From Mycobacterium paraffinicum (GTDB lineage Bacteria > Actinomycetota > Actinomycetes > Mycobacteriales > Mycobacteriaceae): DNA of 64,000 nucleotides. Shown here one piece after another: positions 25,628 to 36,629 of the stretch. Below the pieces are notes generated by a model, which was given only the letters and a program-made list of their open reading frames with translations, was not told the DNA's origin and searched no databases. The translations under genes and the position numbers were made by a program. The stretch spans positions 1 to 64,000 of the forward strand of contig NZ_MPNT01000025.1 in the NCBI RefSeq assembly GCF_001907675.1, in the 5' to 3' direction. Every line of letters starts with the position of its first letter. The stretch's first letter is position 1.

Positions 25628-26971
25628 ATGAGCTCTACCAAGCATCGAGACGTGGCCAGGCTTGACCGGGTGCCGCTGCCGATCGAGGCGGCCCGGGTGG
25701 CCGTCACCGGTTGGCAGGTCACCCGCACCGCCGCCCGCGTCATCAGCAAGCTGCCGGGCAGGGGCCCGTGGCAACAGAAGGTGATCAAGCAGCTCCCGCA
25801 GACCTTCGCCGACCTCGGCCCGACCTACGTGAAATTCGGGCAGATCATCGCGTCCAGCCCCGGGGCGTTCGGCGAATCGCTGTCCCGCGAGTTCCGCGGC
25901 CTGCTCGACCGGGTGCCGCCCGCCGACACCGACGAGGTGCACAAGCTGCTGGTCGAGGAGCTGGGCGGTGACCCCGCGGAGCTGTTCGCCAAGTGGGAGG
26001 AGACGCCGTTCGCGTCGGCGTCCATCGCCCAGGTGCACTACGCGACGCTGCACACCGGGGAGGAGGTCGTCGTCAAGATCCAGCGTCCGGGCATCCGCCG
26101 CCGGGTCGCGGCCGACCTGCAGATCCTCAAGCGCTTCGCCCAGGCCGTCGAGCTGGCCAAGCTGGGCCGCCGGCTTTCGGCGCAGGACGTGGTCGCCGAC
26201 TTCTCGGACAACCTGGCCGAGGAGCTCGACTTCCGCCTCGAGGCGCAGTCGATGGACGCGTGGGTCTCGCACCTGCACGCCTCACCCTTGGGCAAGAACA
26301 TCCGGGTGCCGCAGGTGCACTGGGACTTCACCTCCGAGCGGGTGCTGACGATGGAGCGGGTGCACGGCATCCGCATCGACGACGTCGCCGCCATCCGCAA
26401 GGCCGGCTTCGACGGGACCGAACTGGTGAAGGCGCTGTTGTTCTCGCTGTTCGAGGGCGGCCTGCGGCACGGGCTGTTCCACGGCGACCTGCACGCGGGC
26501 AACCTCTACGTCGACGACCAAGGCCGCATCGTGTTCTTCGACTTCGGGATCATGGGCCGCATCGATCCCCGCACCCGCTGGCTGCTGCGCGAGCTGGTGT
26601 ACGCGCTGCTGGTCAAGAAGGACCACGCCGCGGCGGGCAAAATCGTGGTGCTGATGGGCGCCGTCGGCACCATGAAGCCCGAGGCCCAGGCCGCCAAGGA
26701 CCTGGAGCGCTTCGCCACCCCGCTGACCATGTCGACGCTGGGCGACATGTCCTACGCCGACATCGGGCGGCAGCTGTCGGCCCTGGCCGACGCCTACGAC
26801 GTCAAGCTCCCCCGCGAGCTGGTGCTGATCGGCAAGCAGTTCCTCTACGTCGAGCGGTACATGAAGCTGCTGGCCCCCAAGTGGCAGATGATGTCCGACC
26901 CACAGCTGACCGGCTACTTCGCGAACTTCATGGTCGAGGTCAGCCGCGAGCACCAAGCCGAAGAGGTCTGA
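25628..26971 (+). CDS. ABC1/UbiB-family atypical kinase (Rv0647c homologue)
   Basis: A 447-residue ABC1/ADCK/UbiB protein kinase-like ATPase. Family hallmarks are the KFGQ motif in YVKFGQIIAS, the Ala-rich loop in SASIAQVHYA, the ATP-binding lysine in VVVKIQRPG, the catalytic loop FHGDLHAGN and the metal site FFDFGIMG. UbiB proteins support prenyl-lipid or quinone metabolism, and mycobacteria make menaquinone. The ATG at 25628 is chosen; a GTG 19 codons earlier is possible. Its stop overlaps the lipG start by one base (TGATG), so the kinase and the lipase are translationally coupled. Confidence 0.88.
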   Translation: MSSTKHRDVARLDRVPLPIEAARVAVTGWQVTRTAARVISKLPGRGPWQQKVIKQLPQTFADLGPTYVKFGQIIASSPGAFGESLSREFRGLLDRVPPADTDEVHKLLVEELGGDPAELFAKWEETPFASASIAQVHYATLHTGEEVVVKIQRPGIRRRVAADLQILKRFAQAVELAKLGRRLSAQDVVADFSDNLAEELDFRLEAQSMDAWVSHLHASPLGKNIRVPQVHWDFTSERVLTMERVHGIRIDDVAAIRKAGFDGTELVKALLFSLFEGGLRHGLFHGDLHAGNLYVDDQGRIVFFDFGIMGRIDPRTRWLLRELVYALLVKKDHAAAGKIVVLMGAVGTMKPEAQAAKDLERFATPLTMSTLGDMSYADIGRQLSALADAYDVKLPRELVLIGKQFLYVERYMKLLAPKWQMMSDPQLTGYFANFMVEVSREHQAEEV

Positions 26972-27888
26972 TGGAGGTCCGCACCGGGCACGCCACTGTC
27001 TTCGATCCCCACGGCGACCTGAAGCTGTACTACGAGGACATGGGCGACATCGACGACCCGCCCGTGCTGCTGATCATGGGCCTGGGCGCCCAGCTGGTGC
27101 TGTGGCGGACCGCCTTCTGCGAGCGGCTGGTTGGCCACGGACTGCGCGTGATCCGCTACGACAACCGGGACGTCGGCCTGTCGAGTAAGACGCAGCACCG
27201 CGGCTCCGGCCAGCCGCTGGTGGCGCGGTTGGCCCGCTCCTGGCTGGGGCTGCCGAGCGACGCGCCGTACAAGCTCGAGGACATGGCCGACGACGCCGCG
27301 GCCGTGCTGGATCACCTCGGGATCGAGCACGCGCACGTCGTGGGCGCGTCGATGGGCGGCATGATCGCCCAGATCTTCGCCGCGCGATTCCGCGAGCGAA
27401 CCAAGACCCTCGGAGTCATCTTCTCCAGCAACAACTCGGCGTGCCTGCCGCCGCCGGGACCCCGCCAGTTGCTGGCGCTCATCAAGGGCCCCGCGCCGGA
27501 CTCGCCGCGCGACGTGATCGTCGACAACGCGATCCGGGTGAGCAAGATCATCGGCAGCCGGCGCTTCCTGGCGCCCGAGGAGCAGCTCCGGGCCGAGGCC
27601 ATCGAAAGCTACGAACGCAGCTATTACCCGTGGGGCGTCGCCCGGCACTTCGACGCCGTGCTGGGCAGCGGCAGCCTCAAGCACTACAACCGGCGCACCG
27701 CCGCCCCGACCGTTGTGATCCACGGCCGGGCCGACAAGCTGATGCGGCCCTTCGGCGGCCGCGCGGTGGCCAGGGCCATCGACGGCGCTCGATTGGTGTT
27801 ATTCGACGGGATGGGCCATGATCTGCCACAACAGTTGTGGGATCAGGTGATCGGCGTGCTGGCGAGCAACTTCGCCAAGGCCGGCTAA
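26971..27888 (+). CDS. lipG: Alpha/beta hydrolase LipG
   Basis: A 305-residue alpha/beta hydrolase close to M. tuberculosis LipG, which has been reported to have phospholipase and thioesterase activity. The nucleophile elbow is GASMGG (about 127-132), with an Asp in HGRADKL and a His in GMGHDLP completing a triad. There is no signal peptide. It is coupled to the upstream ABC1 kinase by a one-base overlap and lies 87 bp before mmaA1, the same arrangement as in M. tuberculosis, which suggests a role in mycolate or membrane lipid processing. Confidence 0.9.
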   Translation: MEVRTGHATVFDPHGDLKLYYEDMGDIDDPPVLLIMGLGAQLVLWRTAFCERLVGHGLRVIRYDNRDVGLSSKTQHRGSGQPLVARLARSWLGLPSDAPYKLEDMADDAAAVLDHLGIEHAHVVGASMGGMIAQIFAARFRERTKTLGVIFSSNNSACLPPPGPRQLLALIKGPAPDSPRDVIVDNAIRVSKIIGSRRFLAPEEQLRAEAIESYERSYYPWGVARHFDAVLGSGSLKHYNRRTAAPTVVIHGRADKLMRPFGGRAVARAIDGARLVLFDGMGHDLPQQLWDQVIGVLASNFAKAG

Positions 27889-28836
<948 letters not shown>

Positions 28837-28961
28837 CGGCCCCCGCGCGGAAAAACTCCGGCGCACGCGCCGCCGAATGCGCGGTTTTGGGTCCCCGGGC
28901 GAGTAGCGTGCCCCCGAAGGACGGCCACCTCTCTGTGGTGATCGTCCCCTCGGGAGGACCT

Positions 28962-29843
28962 ATGTCTGACAACCCGGCCGGCGCTGTTGGTACTCGCTCC
29001 AATTTCGACGATGTGCAGGCGCACTACGATCTCTCCAACGAATTCTTCGCCCTGTTCCAGGACCCGAGCCGCACCTACAGCTGCGCGTACTTCCCCCGCG
29101 AGGGCATGACCTTGGAGGAAGCCCAGCTCGCCAAGCTCGACCTCACGCTGGACAAGCTCGGTCTCCAGCCGGGGATGACCCTGCTGGACGTCGGCTGCGG
29201 TTGGGGTTCGGTGCTGAAACGCGCCGTGGAGCGCTACGACGTCAACGTCGTCGGGCTGACGTTGTCCAGGAATCAGCATGCCTACTGCCAGGAGGTCCTC
29301 GACGGCATCGACACCGGCCGGTCGCGGCGGGCACTGCTGTGCGACTGGTCGGAATTCAGCGAACCGGTGGACCGCATCGTCATCATCGAGGCGTTGGAGC
29401 ACTTCGGCTTTCACCGGTACGACGACTTCTTCAAGTTCGCCTACGCCTCGTTGCCCGACGACGGCGTGATGCTGCTGCACTCGATCACGGGATTGCACGG
29501 AAAGCAGGTGATCGAGCGGGGGCTGCCTTTGACGATGGAGGTGGCCAAGTTCATCCGGTTCATCGTGACCGAGATCTTCCCGGGCGGCCGGCTGCCGATG
29601 ATCGAGACCGTCGAGGAGCACTCGGCGAATGCCGGCTTCCGGGTCACCCGCGTGCAGTCGCTCCGGGCGGATTTTTCCAGGACCCTGGACCTGTGGGCCG
29701 AGGCCCTGCAGGCACGCAGGGACGAGGCCATCGATCTCCAGTCCGAAGAGATGTACGAGCGCTACATGAGGTACCTGACCGGCTGCGCCCGGGCGTTCCG
29801 GGCGGGCTACATCGACTGCAACCAATTCACGCTGGAAAAGTAG
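28962..29843 (+). CDS. mmaA3: Methoxymycolic acid synthase MmaA3
   Basis: A 293-residue SAM-dependent methyltransferase, the same length as M. tuberculosis MmaA3 and with its N-terminus (MSDN). It O-methylates hydroxymycolates to methoxymycolates. The SAM motif VGCGWGS is at about 77-83. Gly98, mutated to Asp in BCG strains that lack methoxymycolates, is intact, so activity is expected. GGAGGA precedes the ATG. The substrate would come from MmaA4, encoded directly downstream. Confidence 0.93.
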   Translation: MSDNPAGAVGTRSNFDDVQAHYDLSNEFFALFQDPSRTYSCAYFPREGMTLEEAQLAKLDLTLDKLGLQPGMTLLDVGCGWGSVLKRAVERYDVNVVGLTLSRNQHAYCQEVLDGIDTGRSRRALLCDWSEFSEPVDRIVIIEALEHFGFHRYDDFFKFAYASLPDDGVMLLHSITGLHGKQVIERGLPLTMEVAKFIRFIVTEIFPGGRLPMIETVEEHSANAGFRVTRVQSLRADFSRTLDLWAEALQARRDEAIDLQSEEMYERYMRYLTGCARAFRAGYIDCNQFTLEK

Positions 29844-29924
29844 AGTTCGGTATGGTTGCACGTCACACCCGAGGCAAGTGCGCGGGGATGCGCAGTGAAC
29901 TTCATCCAGGAGAACGAGACGAAA

Positions 29925-30821
29925 ATGGCTGATCAGCCGGCTAGCCCGACCAAGATCCGGACGGCTCCCGAGGACATTCAGGCGCACTACGACGTTTCGG
30001 ACGACTTCTTCGCCCTGTTCCAGGACCCGACCAGGATCTACAGCTGCGCCTACTTCGAGCGTGACGACATGACGCTGGAAGAGGCGCAGTACGCCAAGAT
30101 CGACCTGAACCTGGACAAACTGGACCTCAAGCCGGGCATGACGCTGCTGGACATCGGCTGCGGCTGGGGCACCACCATGAAGCGGGCGGTCGAGCGGTTC
30201 GACGTCAACGTCATCGGCCTGACGCTGTCCAAGAACCAACACGCCCGCTGCGAGGAGGTGCTGGCGTCGGTCGACAGCGACCGCTCGCGCGAGGTGCGGC
30301 TGCAGAACTGGGAGGACTTCAACGAGCCCGTCGACCGCATCGTGTCGATCGAGGCCTTCGAGCACTTCGGGCACGAGAACTACGACGACTTCTTCAAGCG
30401 GACGTTCGACATCATGCCCGACGACGGCCGGATGACCGTCCAGAGCAGCGTGAGCTACCACCCGTACGAGATGGCGGCCCGCGGCAAGAAGCTGACGTTC
30501 GAGACGGCCCGGTTCATCAAGTTCATCGTCACCGAGATCTTTCCCGGCGGCCGGCTGCCATCCACCCAGATGATGGTCGACCACGGCGAGAAGGCGGGAT
30601 TTGTTGTGCCCGAACCGCTTTCGCTGCGGCCGCACTACATCAAGACGCTGCACATCTGGGGCGACAACCTCGATGCGAACAAGGACAAGGCCATCGAGGT
30701 CACCTCCGAAGAGGTCTACAACCGCTACATCAAGTATCTGCGCGGTTGCGAGCACTACTTCACCGACGAAATGCTCGACGTCAGCCTGGTGACCTACCTC
30801 AAGCCGGGAGCCGTCGGCTGA
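29925..30821 (+). CDS. mmaA4: Hydroxymycolic acid synthase MmaA4 (Hma)
   Basis: A 298-residue SAM-dependent methyltransferase that makes the hydroxymycolate precursor of keto- and methoxymycolates. It shares long identical stretches with M. tuberculosis MmaA4 (for example [14 protein letters not shown] and the end [11 protein letters not shown]), and the SAM motif is IGCGWGT. The ATG at 29925 is preceded by AGGAGAACGAGACGAA, with AGGAG somewhat far from the start. It is third in the mmaA1-mmaA3-mmaA4 array. Together with the intact mmaA3, it predicts oxygenated mycolates including methoxy forms. Confidence 0.95.
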   Translation: MADQPASPTKIRTAPEDIQAHYDVSDDFFALFQDPTRIYSCAYFERDDMTLEEAQYAKIDLNLDKLDLKPGMTLLDIGCGWGTTMKRAVERFDVNVIGLTLSKNQHARCEEVLASVDSDRSREVRLQNWEDFNEPVDRIVSIEAFEHFGHENYDDFFKRTFDIMPDDGRMTVQSSVSYHPYEMAARGKKLTFETARFIKFIVTEIFPGGRLPSTQMMVDHGEKAGFVVPEPLSLRPHYIKTLHIWGDNLDANKDKAIEVTSEEVYNRYIKYLRGCEHYFTDEMLDVSLVTYLKPGAVG

Positions 30822-30833
30822 TTTCTCCGCCGC

Positions 30834-30860
30834 TGTCGGATTAGGGCTGCGTCGTTCGTC
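30834..30860 (+). promoter_or_regulatory. Candidate ECF42-type promoter
   Basis: TGTCGG (30834-30839), a 17-base spacer and CGTC (30857-30860) lie 55 bp upstream of the DGPF gene. As I recall, ECF42 sigma factors use a TGTCGA-like -35 and a CGTC-like -10, so this may be an autoregulated promoter with one mismatch at the -35. Confidence 0.4.
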
Positions 30861-30915
30861 GAATAGGTAGAGAGTGGAGCACGGGGCTTCGCTCGCTATC
30901 TGGAGGTGACGAGAC

Positions 30916-31611
30916 ATGCAGTACTTCGCCTTGTTGATCAGCAGGGAACAGGACCGCGCGCCCGAAAGCCCGGACGCAATGGCCGCCTGGGGGAAGTTCC
31001 ACGCCAAGGCCGGCCCGGCGATCAAGTCCGGGGACGCCCTGGCGCCCGCCGGCGCCGCGGCGGTCATCACCGGCGGCCCGGATGCGCCGGTGGTCACCGA
31101 CGGCCCCTTCGCCGAATCCGCCGAGGTGGCCTGCGGCTTCTACCTGTTCGAAGCCGAAAACCTCGACGAGGCGCTCGCGTTGGCGCGCGACGTCCCGCTC
31201 GCCACGTTCGGCGCGGTGGAGGTCTGGCCGACGGTTCACTCGGTCGAGCTGTCCCGCGGGCTCACCGGCAACGACTGGCTCGCGCTGCTGCTGGAGCCGG
31301 CCGAATCCGCGCATACTCCGGGCACACCGGAGTGGGAGGCGGTGGCCGCCAAGCACGCCGACCTGCACGCGGCCGCGGGTGATCACATCATCGGCGGCGC
31401 CGCGTTGCACGATCGGTCCACGGCGACGACCGTGCGAGTGCGCGACGGCGAGGTGCTGATCACCGATGGGCCCTATGTGGAAGGCGCCGAAATCGCCACC
31501 GGGATCTACCTGTTGAGTGCCGCGGACCGCGAAGAGGCCGTCAAGCTGGCGTCGATGATCCCCGCCTCGACGGTGCAGGTGCGGCAGCTGGCTGGGCTCT
31601 CGGAGCTCTGA
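30916..31611 (+). CDS. Duplicated YCII/DGPF-domain protein
   Basis: A 231-residue protein made of two YCII-related (DGPF) domains, each with a dimeric alpha+beta-barrel-like pattern. The motif appears twice, as VTDGPFAES near residue 60 and ITDGPYVEG near residue 182. DGPF proteins are the constant genomic partners of ECF42 sigma factors, and the sigma gene follows 9 bp downstream. The start has TGGAGG upstream. It is not in the M. tuberculosis locus, where mmaA4 is directly next to rplA. It may act as a sensor or target of the sigma factor, but this is not shown by the sequence. Confidence 0.85.
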   Translation: MQYFALLISREQDRAPESPDAMAAWGKFHAKAGPAIKSGDALAPAGAAAVITGGPDAPVVTDGPFAESAEVACGFYLFEAENLDEALALARDVPLATFGAVEVWPTVHSVELSRGLTGNDWLALLLEPAESAHTPGTPEWEAVAAKHADLHAAAGDHIIGGAALHDRSTATTVRVRDGEVLITDGPYVEGAEIATGIYLLSAADREEAVKLASMIPASTVQVRQLAGLSEL

Positions 31612-31620
31612 GCGTCGCCG

Positions 31621-32838
31621 GTGTCCGACCTGGACGGCGTCTTTCGTCGGGAATGGGGGCCCGCCGTCGCCGCGCTCGCGCGGTGGTCGGGTGACCTGAC
31701 CATCGCGGAGGACGCCGTCCAGGAAGCCTGCGCCGAGGCGCTTGGAAGCTGGGGCCGTGACGGCCCGCCGGCCAATCCCGGCGCCTGGCTGGTGACCGTC
31801 GCCCGCAATCGGGCGCGCGATCGCCTGCGTCGCGAAACCGCCCGCCCCGGAAAGGAATTGGCGGCCGTGATCGACGAAATCCGGGCGCGCACCGATCACA
31901 CCGACCCGTCTCCGGTGCGCGACGACGAACTGCGGATGATGTTCACCTGCGCGCATCCCGCCCTGGACCGCCAGTCGCAGCTGGCGCTCACCCTGCGGCT
32001 GGTGTCGGGGTTGACCGTCACCGAGATCGCCCGCGCGCTGCTGCAGACCGACGCGGCGATCGGCCAGCGGATCACGCGCGCCAAGAGCAAGATTCGGCAC
32101 GCCAACATCCCGCTGCGGGTGCCACCCGCCGAGCTGCTGCCCGAACGCACCCCGCACGTGCTGGGTTGTGTGTATTCGGTGTTCACCGAGGGGTATTGGT
32201 CGACGGCCGGCCCGTCCGCGATCCGCGACGAACTGTGCGACGAGGGGATCCGGCTGGCCGGTGAGCTGTGCGCGCTGATGCCGCAGGAGCCCGAGGCCCA
32301 CGCGCTGGCCGCCCTGATGCTGCTGCACGATTCGCGGCGGGTGACCCGGGTCGACGACACCGGCATGCTGGTGCCCCTAGAGGAGCAGGACCGCCGCCGG
32401 TGGGACCGCGGCTGCATCGCCCGCGGACTCGACCGACTGCGCCTGGCGGAGGGGTCGGCGGGCCCCTACCTGCCGCAGGCGGTGATCGCCGCGGTGCACG
32501 CGACGGCGCCGTCCTGGGAGCAGACGGACTGGGTCACCATCTGCGCGGCCTACGACCGGTTGGTGCGGCTGACCGATTCGCCGGTCGTGCGGGCCAACCG
32601 CGCCCTGGCGGTCGGCTTCCGCGACGGCCCCGACGCCGGCCTGAGCGCCCTGGACGAGGTGGCACACGACGCCCGGTTACGCCGCTCCAACCTGGTCGCC
32701 ACGGTGCGCGCCGACCTGCTCCGGCGCGCGGGCAGGCCGGCCGATGCCGTCGTCTGGTATCGAGAAGCGTTGGCAGTCAACGGTTCCGAGCCGGGCCGCG
32801 AGTTTCTGCGGCGCCGAATCGCCGAGTGCGGCGGGTAG
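31621..32838 (+). CDS. ECF42-type RNA polymerase sigma factor
   Basis: A 405-residue extracytoplasmic-function sigma factor with sigma2 and sigma4 in the first 180 residues (GDLTIAEDAVQEA and the SGLTVTEIARALLQTDAAIGQR region, quoted here in part as SGLTVTEIARALL), followed by a C-terminal extension of about 200 residues. The extension carries LLHDSRR, EEQDRRRWDRG, PQAVIAAVHA and NRALAV, all typical of ECF42. There is no anti-sigma gene nearby; in ECF42 the extension itself is thought to control activity. GTG start. It is convergent with rplA (11-bp gap) and forms an inserted two-gene module with the DGPF gene. Confidence 0.9.
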   Translation: MSDLDGVFRREWGPAVAALARWSGDLTIAEDAVQEACAEALGSWGRDGPPANPGAWLVTVARNRARDRLRRETARPGKELAAVIDEIRARTDHTDPSPVRDDELRMMFTCAHPALDRQSQLALTLRLVSGLTVTEIARALLQTDAAIGQRITRAKSKIRHANIPLRVPPAELLPERTPHVLGCVYSVFTEGYWSTAGPSAIRDELCDEGIRLAGELCALMPQEPEAHALAALMLLHDSRRVTRVDDTGMLVPLEEQDRRRWDRGCIARGLDRLRLAEGSAGPYLPQAVIAAVHATAPSWEQTDWVTICAAYDRLVRLTDSPVVRANRALAVGFRDGPDAGLSALDEVAHDARLRRSNLVATVRADLLRRAGRPADAVVWYREALAVNGSEPGREFLRRRIAECGG

Positions 32839-32849
32839 GCCCCGGCGAC

Positions 32850-33557
32850 CTAGGCCTCGGCGAAGTTCCGGGTGACGGACGGGTCCACCGGGATGCCCGG
32901 GCCCGTGGTCGTCGACACGGTGATCTTCTTCAGGTAACGGCCCTTGGAGGCGGACGGCTTGAGCCGCAGCACCTCGTCGAGGGCGGCGCCGTAGTTCTCC
33001 GCGAGGGCCTTCTCGTCGAAGGACGCCTTGCCGATGACGAAGTGCAGGTTGGCCTGCTTGTCGATGCGGAAGTTGATCTTGCCGCCCTTGATGTCGGCCA
33101 CGGCCTTGGCGACGTCCGGGGTGACGGTGCCCGTCTTGGGGTTGGGCATCAGGCCGCGCGGACCGAGCACGCGGGCGATGCGCCCGACCTTGGCCATCTG
33201 GTCGGGCGTCGCGATCGCGGCGTCGAAGTCCAGGAAGCCGCCCTGGATCTTCTCGATCAGGTCGTCGCTGCCGACGATGTCGGCGCCCGCGGCCTGCGCC
33301 TGCTCGGCCTTGTCACCGACCGCGAACACCGCGACGCGGGCGGTCTTACCGGTGCCGTGCGGCAGGTTGACCGTGCCGCGGACCATCTGGTCCGCCTTGC
33401 GCGGGTCGACGCCGAGCCGGATCGCCACCTCGACCGTCGCGTCCTGCTTGGCCGACGCGGTCTCCTTGGCGAGCTTGGCCGCCTCCAGCGGGCTGTACAG
33501 GTTGTCGCGGTCCACCTTCTCGGCGGCGGCGCGGTATGCCTTGCTGTTCTTGCTCAT
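32850..33557 (-). CDS. rplA: 50S ribosomal protein L1
   Basis: The 235-residue L1 stalk protein, the same length as in M. tuberculosis, with the conserved [20 protein letters not shown] segment. The ATG at 33557 is used instead of one four codons earlier because [11 protein letters not shown] is the usual start. It follows rplK after 84 bp; that gap may include a regulatory site, since L1 represses its own operon in many bacteria, but I did not identify one. Confidence 0.98.
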   Translation of the reverse strand: MSKNSKAYRAAAEKVDRDNLYSPLEAAKLAKETASAKQDATVEVAIRLGVDPRKADQMVRGTVNLPHGTGKTARVAVFAVGDKAEQAQAAGADIVGSDDLIEKIQGGFLDFDAAIATPDQMAKVGRIARVLGPRGLMPNPKTGTVTPDVAKAVADIKGGKINFRIDKQANLHFVIGKASFDEKALAENYGAALDEVLRLKPSASKGRYLKKITVSTTTGPGIPVDPSVTRNFAEA

Positions 33558-33641
33558 TGATTCATCCAATCTGGTGTTGGGTCGTGGTTAAGCAGCGGGC
33601 CGAAGCTGGCCCTCCCACGGTTGGGGTCGAACGATGTCCGC

Positions 33642-34070
33642 CTATTCGACGGTGATCCCCATCGACCGGGCGGTGCCGGCGATGATCTTGGCGGCGGCGT
33701 CGATGTCGTTGGCGTTGAGGTCGGTCTTCTTGGTCTCGGCGATCTCGCGAACCTGGTCCCAGGTGACCTTGGCGACCTTGGTCTTGTGCGGCTCGGCCGA
33801 GCCCTTGCCCACGCCCGCGGCCTTGAGCAGCAGCTTGGCGGCCGGCGGCGTCTTGAGCGCGAAGGTGAAGCTGCGGTCCTCGTAGACCGTGATCTCCACC
33901 GGGATGACCTGGCCGCGCTGGTTCTCCGTGGCGGCGTTGTAGGCCTTGCAGAACTCCATGATGTTGACGCCGTGCTGGCCGAGCGCGGGTCCCACCGGCG
34001 GGGCGGGGTTGGCCTGCCCGGCCACGATCTGCAGCTTGATCAGCCCAACGACTTTCTTCTTCGGGGCCAT
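33642..34070 (-). CDS. rplK: 50S ribosomal protein L11
   Basis: The 142-residue L11 protein of the GTPase-associated centre, with the N-terminal [20 protein letters not shown] and the [15 protein letters not shown] segment. A standard member of the nusG-rplK-rplA operon, 30 bp after nusG. Confidence 0.99.
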   Translation of the reverse strand: MAPKKKVVGLIKLQIVAGQANPAPPVGPALGQHGVNIMEFCKAYNAATENQRGQVIPVEITVYEDRSFTFALKTPPAAKLLLKAAGVGKGSAEPHKTKVAKVTWDQVREIAETKKTDLNANDIDAAAKIIAGTARSMGITVE

Positions 34071-34100
34071 GGGTGTTGGTGTTCCTTCCTAACTGACGTG

Positions 34101-34859
<759 letters not shown>

Positions 34860-34870
34860 CTATCTATCGC

Positions 34871-35323
34871 TCAGCCGAACACCAGCAGCACGAGCTTGGT
34901 GAGGCCAAAATCCGCGAGGCCGACCAGCGCCACCATGAAGGCCAGGAACGCCAGCACCACCGACGTGTAGGTGATCATCTGCTTGCGGTTGGGCCAGATG
35001 ACCTTCCGCATCTCCGCAACCACCTGCTTGAGGTAGTTGAAGACGAAGACGAACGGGTTGGCCGAACGGTCTCCGGGCTTCTTCGGCTTCTTGCCCTTCT
35101 TGGCCTTCTTGGCTTTGGCGCCCTTGTCCTTGGCGGCCTCGGCCTCGTCCGCCGACTCTACGTCGACGTCCTCGCCCGCGTCGGCCACTCGCTGCCGGGA
35201 TCGTTTGCCGGTCGGGCGCTGCGGGCGCGTCACCACAGCGGTCCGACCGCCACTCGCGCGGTCGTCCTCCCTGTCGGCGCCGTCGCTTGTGGCGTCGTTG
35301 GCAGCGTCGCCTTCGTCGCTCAC
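34871..35323 (-). CDS. secE: Preprotein translocase subunit SecE
   Basis: A 150-residue SecE with a long charged cytosolic N-terminus of about 85 residues (Lys-rich near [11 protein letters not shown]), then the conserved [17 protein letters not shown] amphipathic segment and one membrane helix at the C-terminus (about 118-145). It clamps SecY in the Sec channel. GTG start at 35323. Its operon starts here, 149 bp downstream of tRNA-Trp. Confidence 0.95.
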   Translation of the reverse strand: MSDEGDAANDATSDGADREDDRASGGRTAVVTRPQRPTGKRSRQRVADAGEDVDVESADEAEAAKDKGAKAKKAKKGKKPKKPGDRSANPFVFVFNYLKQVVAEMRKVIWPNRKQMITYTSVVLAFLAFMVALVGLADFGLTKLVLLVFG

Positions 35324-35472
35324 CGCATGCTCCTTAAGTTTGCCAATATCCCGCGGGCCGTCCCGTGGTGGACGGCCACTATTCCAGTGTCCACCATGGC
35401 ACGCCTTTGCGGTTGTCCGGCTCCTTCTCGGGCCCGTTCGGGGCCCGCATCGTCACCGGACGTCGCGTTCAG

Positions 35473-35545
<73 letters not shown>

Positions 35546-35689
35546 TCGCGGTTGGCAGGCCAACCTGCGCTTACCTACCGGGGCTTACATGACACGCGCG
35601 CCTTCCGATTGCTCGAATCCCGGAAAGCGCGCTAATGCTGGGAAAACCCCGAGGTCCGAGTGTACATCGACGCGCGAGCCAGATACTAA

Positions 35690-36187
35690 TTACGCCGTTC
35701 TGACGACCTGGCCGGACTCCGGGTCCCATCTGAGGTTCTCCGACTCGGCGTATTGGCTCATCAGCGTCGTGTAGGACTGCAGGACCACCTCGCCCTGATC
35801 GTCGGTGCAGGTGTTCCTGGTGACGACGATGTCGGCGCCGAAGCGCTCGTCGACCGAGTGGATGTCCATCCGGGCCCACAGCTTGTCGCCGGCCTTGATC
35901 GGCCGGGAGAACACGAACCGCTGGTCCACCTGCACGATCACCAGGGTTTCCATGCCGATGTCGACGTGCCGGAAGAAATCCAGCTGGACGAGCTTGGCGA
36001 AGATGGTCGCAAACGTCAGCGGCGCCAGGATCGCGTCGTGGCCGAGCTCGGCGGCCGCGTCCTCGCTGTAATGGGCGGGGTGGCGGTCCTTGACGGACAG
36101 GGCGAATTGGCGGAGTTGTTCGCGGCCGACGACGAAGTAGTCCGGGTACCGCCAGATCATTCCGCGGATATCGGTCTTGAGCGCCAT
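35690..36187 (-). CDS. hadC: (3R)-hydroxyacyl-ACP dehydratase subunit HadC
   Basis: A 165-residue hot-dog-fold subunit that stabilises the HadBC dehydratase of FAS-II, which acts late in meromycolate elongation. It has the structural-subunit pattern (IRGMIWRYPDYFVVGREQLRQFA) without the catalytic Asp/His pair, as expected for HadA- and HadC-type subunits. It starts 13 bp after the hadB stop. Mutations in hadC are linked to altered mycolates and thiacetazone or isoxyl resistance in M. tuberculosis. Confidence 0.96.
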   Translation of the reverse strand: MALKTDIRGMIWRYPDYFVVGREQLRQFALSVKDRHPAHYSEDAAAELGHDAILAPLTFATIFAKLVQLDFFRHVDIGMETLVIVQVDQRFVFSRPIKAGDKLWARMDIHSVDERFGADIVVTRNTCTDDQGEVVLQSYTTLMSQYAESENLRWDPESGQVVRTA

Positions 36188-36200
36188 TAACCAGGCCCGC

Positions 36201-36629
36201 CTAGGCGAGGGTCGCGGACGCGATGGCCCTACCGAAGATCTTCTTGCCGCCGGTGGTGGCCGTCAACGCGATGGTCACGGACTTGGTCTCCGGGTCGGCC
36301 GACTTCACCCGGCCGTTGAACACCAACTCGGCGCCCTTGCCGTCGTTGGGCACCGGCACCACCGCGGTGAACCGCACGTTGTACTCGGTGACCGCGCCCG
36401 GGTCGCCGATCCACGCGGTGACATAGCCGCCACCGATGCCCATGGTGAGCATGCCGTGCGCGATCGCGGTGTCCAGGCCGACGACCTTGGCCATCTCGTC
36501 GTCCCAGTGGATCGGGTTCAGGTCACCCGAGACGCCCGCGTAATTCACCAGATCCTGGCGGGTCAGCGGGTAGGTCCGCTCGGGGAGCTGGTCACCCACC
36601 TTCACCGAGCTGAACTCACGCAGTGGCAT
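36201..36629 (-). CDS. hadB: (3R)-hydroxyacyl-ACP dehydratase catalytic subunit HadB
   Basis: A 142-residue catalytic hot-dog-fold subunit shared by HadAB and HadBC. The hydratase-2 motif GDLNPIHWDDEMA carries the catalytic Asp and His. The ATG at 36629 lies inside hadA, giving a 14-bp overlap, and matches the usual MPLREF start; an in-frame ATG 24 codons earlier is rejected. It dehydrates 3-hydroxyacyl-ACP in mycolic-acid chain elongation. Confidence 0.97.
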   Translation of the reverse strand: MPLREFSSVKVGDQLPERTYPLTRQDLVNYAGVSGDLNPIHWDDEMAKVVGLDTAIAHGMLTMGIGGGYVTAWIGDPGAVTEYNVRFTAVVPVPNDGKGAELVFNGRVKSADPETKSVTIALTATTGGKKIFGRAIASATLA

